The translations under genes and the position numbers were made by a program. A stretch of 32,819 nucleotides of DNA. It comes from Thermoleophilia bacterium (lineage in GTDB: Bacteria; Actinomycetota; Thermoleophilia; Miltoncostaeales; Miltoncostaeaceae). Positions 29,624 through 32,819 of this stretch are shown piece after piece. The notes beneath the pieces are model-generated. The model did not search any database and had not been told where the DNA came from. It worked only from the letters and a program-made list of their open reading frames with translations. The stretch's first letter is position 1, and every line of letters starts with the position of its first letter. The DNA lies in assembly GCA_017882545.1 (NCBI GenBank), contig JADGPG010000101.1, positions 1-32,819 on the forward strand, in the 5' to 3' direction.

Positions 29624-30982
29624 TCACCGCGGACACGCGACCGCGAGGGCCTGCGTGATGTCCCCTACCGTTGAAATCTCCACCCCGGTGGGTGGAGGCT
29701 CTGCATGACCGCCTGCCATCTGCGGCACGACCGCCATCGTCAGACCATGGGCACCGATGGCGCCGAGACGGCGCCCCCAATGCCCCGTCGGGCGCACCCC
29801 GCCGGTCAGACCGATCTCACCAAACGCCGCAGACCCTGGGGCCAGGGGCGTCCCGCGATGCGCCGACGCGATCGCCAGCGCCATCGCCAGATCGGCGGCC
29901 GGATCGACCGCGCGGGCGCCGCCGGCGACACTGACGAACACATCCTGATCGCCCAGTCGGAAGCCGGCATGGCGCGAGAGCACCGCGATGACCTGGGCCA
30001 GGCGCGTGCGGTCCACCCCGACCGCGACTCTCCGAGGCGGAACGACCTCGGTCTGCCCGACCAGTGCCTGGACCTCGACAAGCACGGCGCGGCTGCCCTG
30101 GACCACGGGGAACACGCAGGACCCGACGCGCTCGCCCACCTCGGCCAGGAACATGCCGGTGGGGTCGGCGACGGAGACCAGGCCGTCGGGAAACATCTCC
30201 AGCACCCCGGTCTCGTTGATCGATCCGAAGCGGTTCTTGGTGGCGCGCAAGACACGGTGCGCCCGCATCTCCTCGCCCTCGAAGGTGACCACGCAGTCGA
30301 CCATGTGCTCGAGCATGCGCGGTCCGGCCAGCCCACCGTCCTTGGTGACGTGGCCAACCAGGACGATGACGACCTCGCGCTCCTTGGCCAGGCGCATCAG
30401 CGCTCCCGTCGCCTGTCGGATCTGCGACACCGACCCGATCGTGCCCTCGGCGGTGTCGCAGACGAGCGTTTGGATCGAGTCAACGACGCAGACCGCCGGC
30501 TCGTGCTCGACGATCGCGTCAACCACCTGCTCGAGCTGCGATTCGGCCAGGATGGCCACCGCGTCCGTGTCGGCGGCGATGCGCGCGCCGCGGGCGTGCA
30601 CCTGGGCAAGCGACTCTTCGCCGGTCACCAGCAGAACCTTACGAGACGACGAGATCCCGGCCAGCGCCTGTAGCACGAGCGTGCTCTTGCCGATCCCCGG
30701 TTCACCGGCGATCAGCACCAGCGACCCCGGCACCAGCCCGCCACCGAGGACGCGGTCGAGCTCGTCGACACCGGTGACGATGCGCTCGGCGGGTGCCAGC
30801 GACAGGTCCCCGAGCCGGACGGGGCGGGCCGCGGCGACCGGCGAGCGCGTCAGCGTGGCGACCCGGGCCTCCTCGGTGACCGAGCCCCACGCGCCGCAGG
30901 ACGTACAGCGTCCAACCCAACGCGGATGCGTGGAGCCGCACTCTTGGCAGACGTGGACGCTCTGTGGACGTGCTCGGGCCAA
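29624..30982 (-). CDS. radA: DNA repair protein RadA (Sms)
   Basis: 452 aa. A zinc finger CxxC...CxxC ('CQECGSTHPRWVGRCTSCG', about 12-30), a RecA-like ATPase with Walker A 'GEPGIGKST' (about 93-101), Walker B in 'VCVVDSIQTL', the RadA-specific 'KNRFG' ('RATKNRFGS', about 249), and a Lon-protease-like C-terminal domain ('DVFVSVAGGARAVDPAADLAMALAIASAHRGTPL...FGEIGLTGGVR'). It drives branch migration in recombination. The start is TTG at 30982 with a GAAGG element about 4 nt upstream. It lies downstream of clpC across a 59-nt gap containing a hairpin. Confidence 0.97.
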   Translation of the reverse strand: MARARPQSVHVCQECGSTHPRWVGRCTSCGAWGSVTEEARVATLTRSPVAAARPVRLGDLSLAPAERIVTGVDELDRVLGGGLVPGSLVLIAGEPGIGKSTLVLQALAGISSSRKVLLVTGEESLAQVHARGARIAADTDAVAILAESQLEQVVDAIVEHEPAVCVVDSIQTLVCDTAEGTIGSVSQIRQATGALMRLAKEREVVIVLVGHVTKDGGLAGPRMLEHMVDCVVTFEGEEMRAHRVLRATKNRFGSINETGVLEMFPDGLVSVADPTGMFLAEVGERVGSCVFPVVQGSRAVLVEVQALVGQTEVVPPRRVAVGVDRTRLAQVIAVLSRHAGFRLGDQDVFVSVAGGARAVDPAADLAMALAIASAHRGTPLAPGSAAFGEIGLTGGVRPTGHWGRRLGAIGAHGLTMAVVPQMAGGHAEPPPTGVEISTVGDITQALAVACPR

Positions 30983-31002
30983 TACACCTTCATCTGCCGC
31001 TG

Positions 31003-31029
31003 TTCGGGGGCCCGCGGCGGGCCCCCGGA
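31003..31029 (-). terminator. Hairpin in the clpC-radA gap
   Basis: A near-perfect palindrome: GGGGGCCCGC, one central base, then its complement (31006-31026), with outer pairs at 31003-31005/31027-31029. It sits between the clpC stop and radA, with no T-run, so it may attenuate read-through or stabilise a processed 3' end. Confidence 0.5.
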
Positions 31030-31041
31030 ACGCAGTTGCGG

Positions 31042-32819
31042 CTACGACTCTTCGGACTCCGCTTCGGCGACCTCGTCGGACGCCTCGCTCGCCAGGACGC
31101 CCACCGCGGGCGGCTCCTCGGGAAGGGTCGGGACCAACTTCATCTGCTCCCCATCGCGGTCGACCACGATGACGGTTCCCTCGGGCAGGTTGCCCTTGAG
31201 CACCTCATCGGCGAGCGGATCCTCGATGAGCCGCTGGATCGCCCGGCGCAGCGGCCGGGCACCCATTGCCGGGTCGTACCCCTCTTTGACCAGCAGATCC
31301 TTGGCTTCCTCGGTCAGCTGGAGCGCGAGACCGTGCTCGGCCATCTGCTCCTTGAGCCGGACCAGCAGCAGCTCGACGATCTGCGTGATCTCGTCCCGGG
31401 TCAGCTTGTGGAAGACGATGATCTCGTCGATCCGGTTGATCAGCTCGGGGCGGAACACACGCTTGAGCTCCCCCATGATCCGCGACTTCATGTCGTCGTA
31501 GGACAGGCCGGAATCCTCGGACACCGAGAACCCGAGCGGGGTGTCGCGACTGATCGTGGCGGCCCCGATGTTCGAGGTCATGATCACGATCGCGTTCCGG
31601 AAGTCGACCGAACGACCTTGGGCGTCGGTGAGCCGGCCGTCCTCGAGGATCTGCAGCAGGATGTTGAAGACCTCGGGGTGCGCCTTCTCGACCTCGTCCA
31701 GCAGGATGACCGAGTACGGCTTGCGGCGGACCTGCTCTGTCAGCTGGCCACCCTCGTCGTAGCCGACGTATCCGGGCGGAGACCCGACCAGGCGGCTGAC
31801 GGCGTGCTTTTCCATGTACTCGGACATGTCGACCTGGATGAGCGCCTGGTCGTCACCGAACAGAAACTCAGCCAGGGTCCGCGCAAGCTCGGTCTTCCCG
31901 ACACCGGAGGGGCCAAGGAAGATGAAGCTGCCGGCCGGCCGTTTGGGATCCTTGATCCCGGCGCGGGCGCGACGGATCGCGCGGCTGACGGCCTTGATCG
32001 CGGGCTCCTGCCCGATGACCCGCTTGTGGAGTTCGTCCTCCATGCGCAGCAGCTTGCGGGATTCGGCCTCGGTGAGCTTGAACACCGGGATGCCGGTCCA
32101 CATCGACACGATGTCGGCGATCTCTTCCTCGCCGATCTCGGGCCGCGGGCCGCCGTCCTCGGACTTCCACTCCTCCTCAAGCTCCCGCTTCTTGTTGGTC
32201 AGCTTGCGCTCGCTGTCGCGGAGGTTGGCGGCCTTCTCGAACTCCTGCGCCTCGATCGCCGCTTCCTTCTCCTTGCGGACCGTCTCGATCTCGTCCTCAA
32301 GCTCCCGGTATGACGGCGGGGAGGTCATCGTCCGAATGCGCATCCGGCTGCCGGCCTCGTCGATGAGGTCGATGGCCTTATCGGGCAGGAACCGCTCGGA
32401 GATGTACCGGTCCGCCAAGTTCGCCGCGGCCTCGAGGGCCTCGTCGGTGATCGTGCACCGGTGGTGCGACTCGTAGCGGTCGCGGAGGCCGCGCAGGATC
32501 TGCACGGTCTCCTCCTGGGAGGGCTCCTCCACGCGAATCTGCTGGAAACGCCGCTCCAGCGCGGAGTCGCGCTCGAGGTACTTGCGGTACTCGTCGAGGG
32601 TGGTCGCACCGACGGTCTGGAGCTCGCCACGTGCCAGCGCCGGCTTGAGGATGCTGGCCGCGTCGATGGCGCCCTCGGCCGCACCTGCGCCCACCAGGTT
32701 GTGGAGCTCGTCGATGAACAGGATGATGTCGCCCCGCTGGGTGATCTCCTTCATCACCTTCTTGAGGCGCTCCTCGAACTCGCCGCGGTACTTGGAGCCG
32801 GCGACCAGGGCCGCCAGGT
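31042..32819 (-). CDS. clpC: ATP-dependent Clp protease ATP-binding subunit ClpC (5' end beyond window)
   Basis: About 592 codons are visible and the frame runs off the right edge, so the N-terminal Clp-N repeats and D1 Walker A are missing. Present: the D1 part '[21 protein letters not shown]', Walker B '[16 protein letters not shown]', '[28 protein letters not shown]'; the UVR motif in the middle domain ('[24 protein letters not shown]'), which separates ClpC from ClpB; and D2 with '[12 protein letters not shown]', '[21 protein letters not shown]', 'VIMTSNIGA' and '[28 protein letters not shown]'. It unfolds substrates for ClpP. A VGF/IGF-type ClpP loop sits in D2 ('RDTPLGFSV'). No ctsR or mcsAB is visible in the window. 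Confidence 0.97.
   Translation of the reverse strand, partial: LAALVAGSKYRGEFEERLKKVMKEITQRGDIILFIDELHNLVGAGAAEGAIDAASILKPALARGELQTVGATTLDEYRKYLERDSALERRFQQIRVEEPSQEETVQILRGLRDRYESHHRCTITDEALEAAANLADRYISERFLPDKAIDLIDEAGSRMRIRTMTSPPSYRELEDEIETVRKEKEAAIEAQEFEKAANLRDSERKLTNKKRELEEEWKSEDGGPRPEIGEEEIADIVSMWTGIPVFKLTEAESRKLLRMEDELHKRVIGQEPAIKAVSRAIRRARAGIKDPKRPAGSFIFLGPSGVGKTELARTLAEFLFGDDQALIQVDMSEYMEKHAVSRLVGSPPGYVGYDEGGQLTEQVRRKPYSVILLDEVEKAHPEVFNILLQILEDGRLTDAQGRSVDFRNAIVIMTSNIGAATISRDTPLGFSVSEDSGLSYDDMKSRIMGELKRVFRPELINRIDEIIVFHKLTRDEITQIVELLLVRLKEQMAEHGLALQLTEEAKDLLVKEGYDPAMGARPLRRAIQRLIEDPLADEVLKGNLPEGTVIVVDRDGEQMKLVPTLPEEPPAVGVLASEASDEVAEAESEES

Overview
The window is dense, high-GC chromosomal DNA with no insertion sequence, phage or CRISPR signal. 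CarD, DUF501, an actinobacterial-type MutY, a DEDDh exonuclease/GIY-YIG fusion and leaderless-looking starts point to an actinomycete. A CsrA, a SigH-type sigma factor and Bacillus-like gene order suggest a deep branch such as Thermoleophilia/Solirubrobacteria or Rubrobacteria. That placement is an inference, not a proven taxonomy.

Left edge (1-3504): a partial DedA membrane protein and csrA on the minus strand diverge from rpoZ, whose product carries a very long acidic tail. A strong hairpin closes rpoZ. Next comes a perfect SOS/LexA-type palindrome (1608-1627) in front of a plus-strand cluster: an unknown 85-aa protein, a variant O6-alkylguanine-DNA methyltransferase and an unknown 335-aa protein. 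This looks like a DNA-damage-inducible operon with two undescribed partners and is the best novelty candidate here.

Centre left (3501-16119, minus strand): tRNA-Gln, glmU, prs, rplY, pth, mfd, a PrsA/SurA-like lipoprotein foldase, mazG, a degenerate histidine kinase, eno, ftsB/divIC, DUF501 and an unknown gene. Most of this order matches the Bacillus glmU-prs-ctc-spoVC-mfd-yabN-divIC block. ftsB appears frameshifted by one base in a G-run.

Middle (16175-22292): small unknown genes, a polytopic membrane protein, an orphan phoU, a translationally coupled mutY-mutT (GO system) pair, the exonuclease/GIY-YIG fusion and a VOC-family protein.

Right (22289-32819, minus strand): clpC, radA, carD, a small leader ORF, a PIN-TRAM protein, ispD, a PHP phosphoesterase, ispF, cysS, rlmB, a SigH-type sigma factor and a conserved unknown gene. 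This is the second ancient block, corresponding to Bacillus clpC-radA-disA-yacL-ispD-ispF-cysS-rlmB-sigH, with carD where disA would be. Together the two blocks cover stress proteolysis, DNA repair, isoprenoid precursors, tRNA charging, rRNA methylation, cell-wall precursor synthesis and division.

Recurrent regulatory traits are -10 hexamers close to TAGACT or TAnnnT without clear -35 boxes, sometimes exactly 7 nt from the start codon (leaderless genes), frequent ATGA/GTGA/TTGA start-stop overlaps, and three convergent gene pairs that share a single CTAG as both stop codons.
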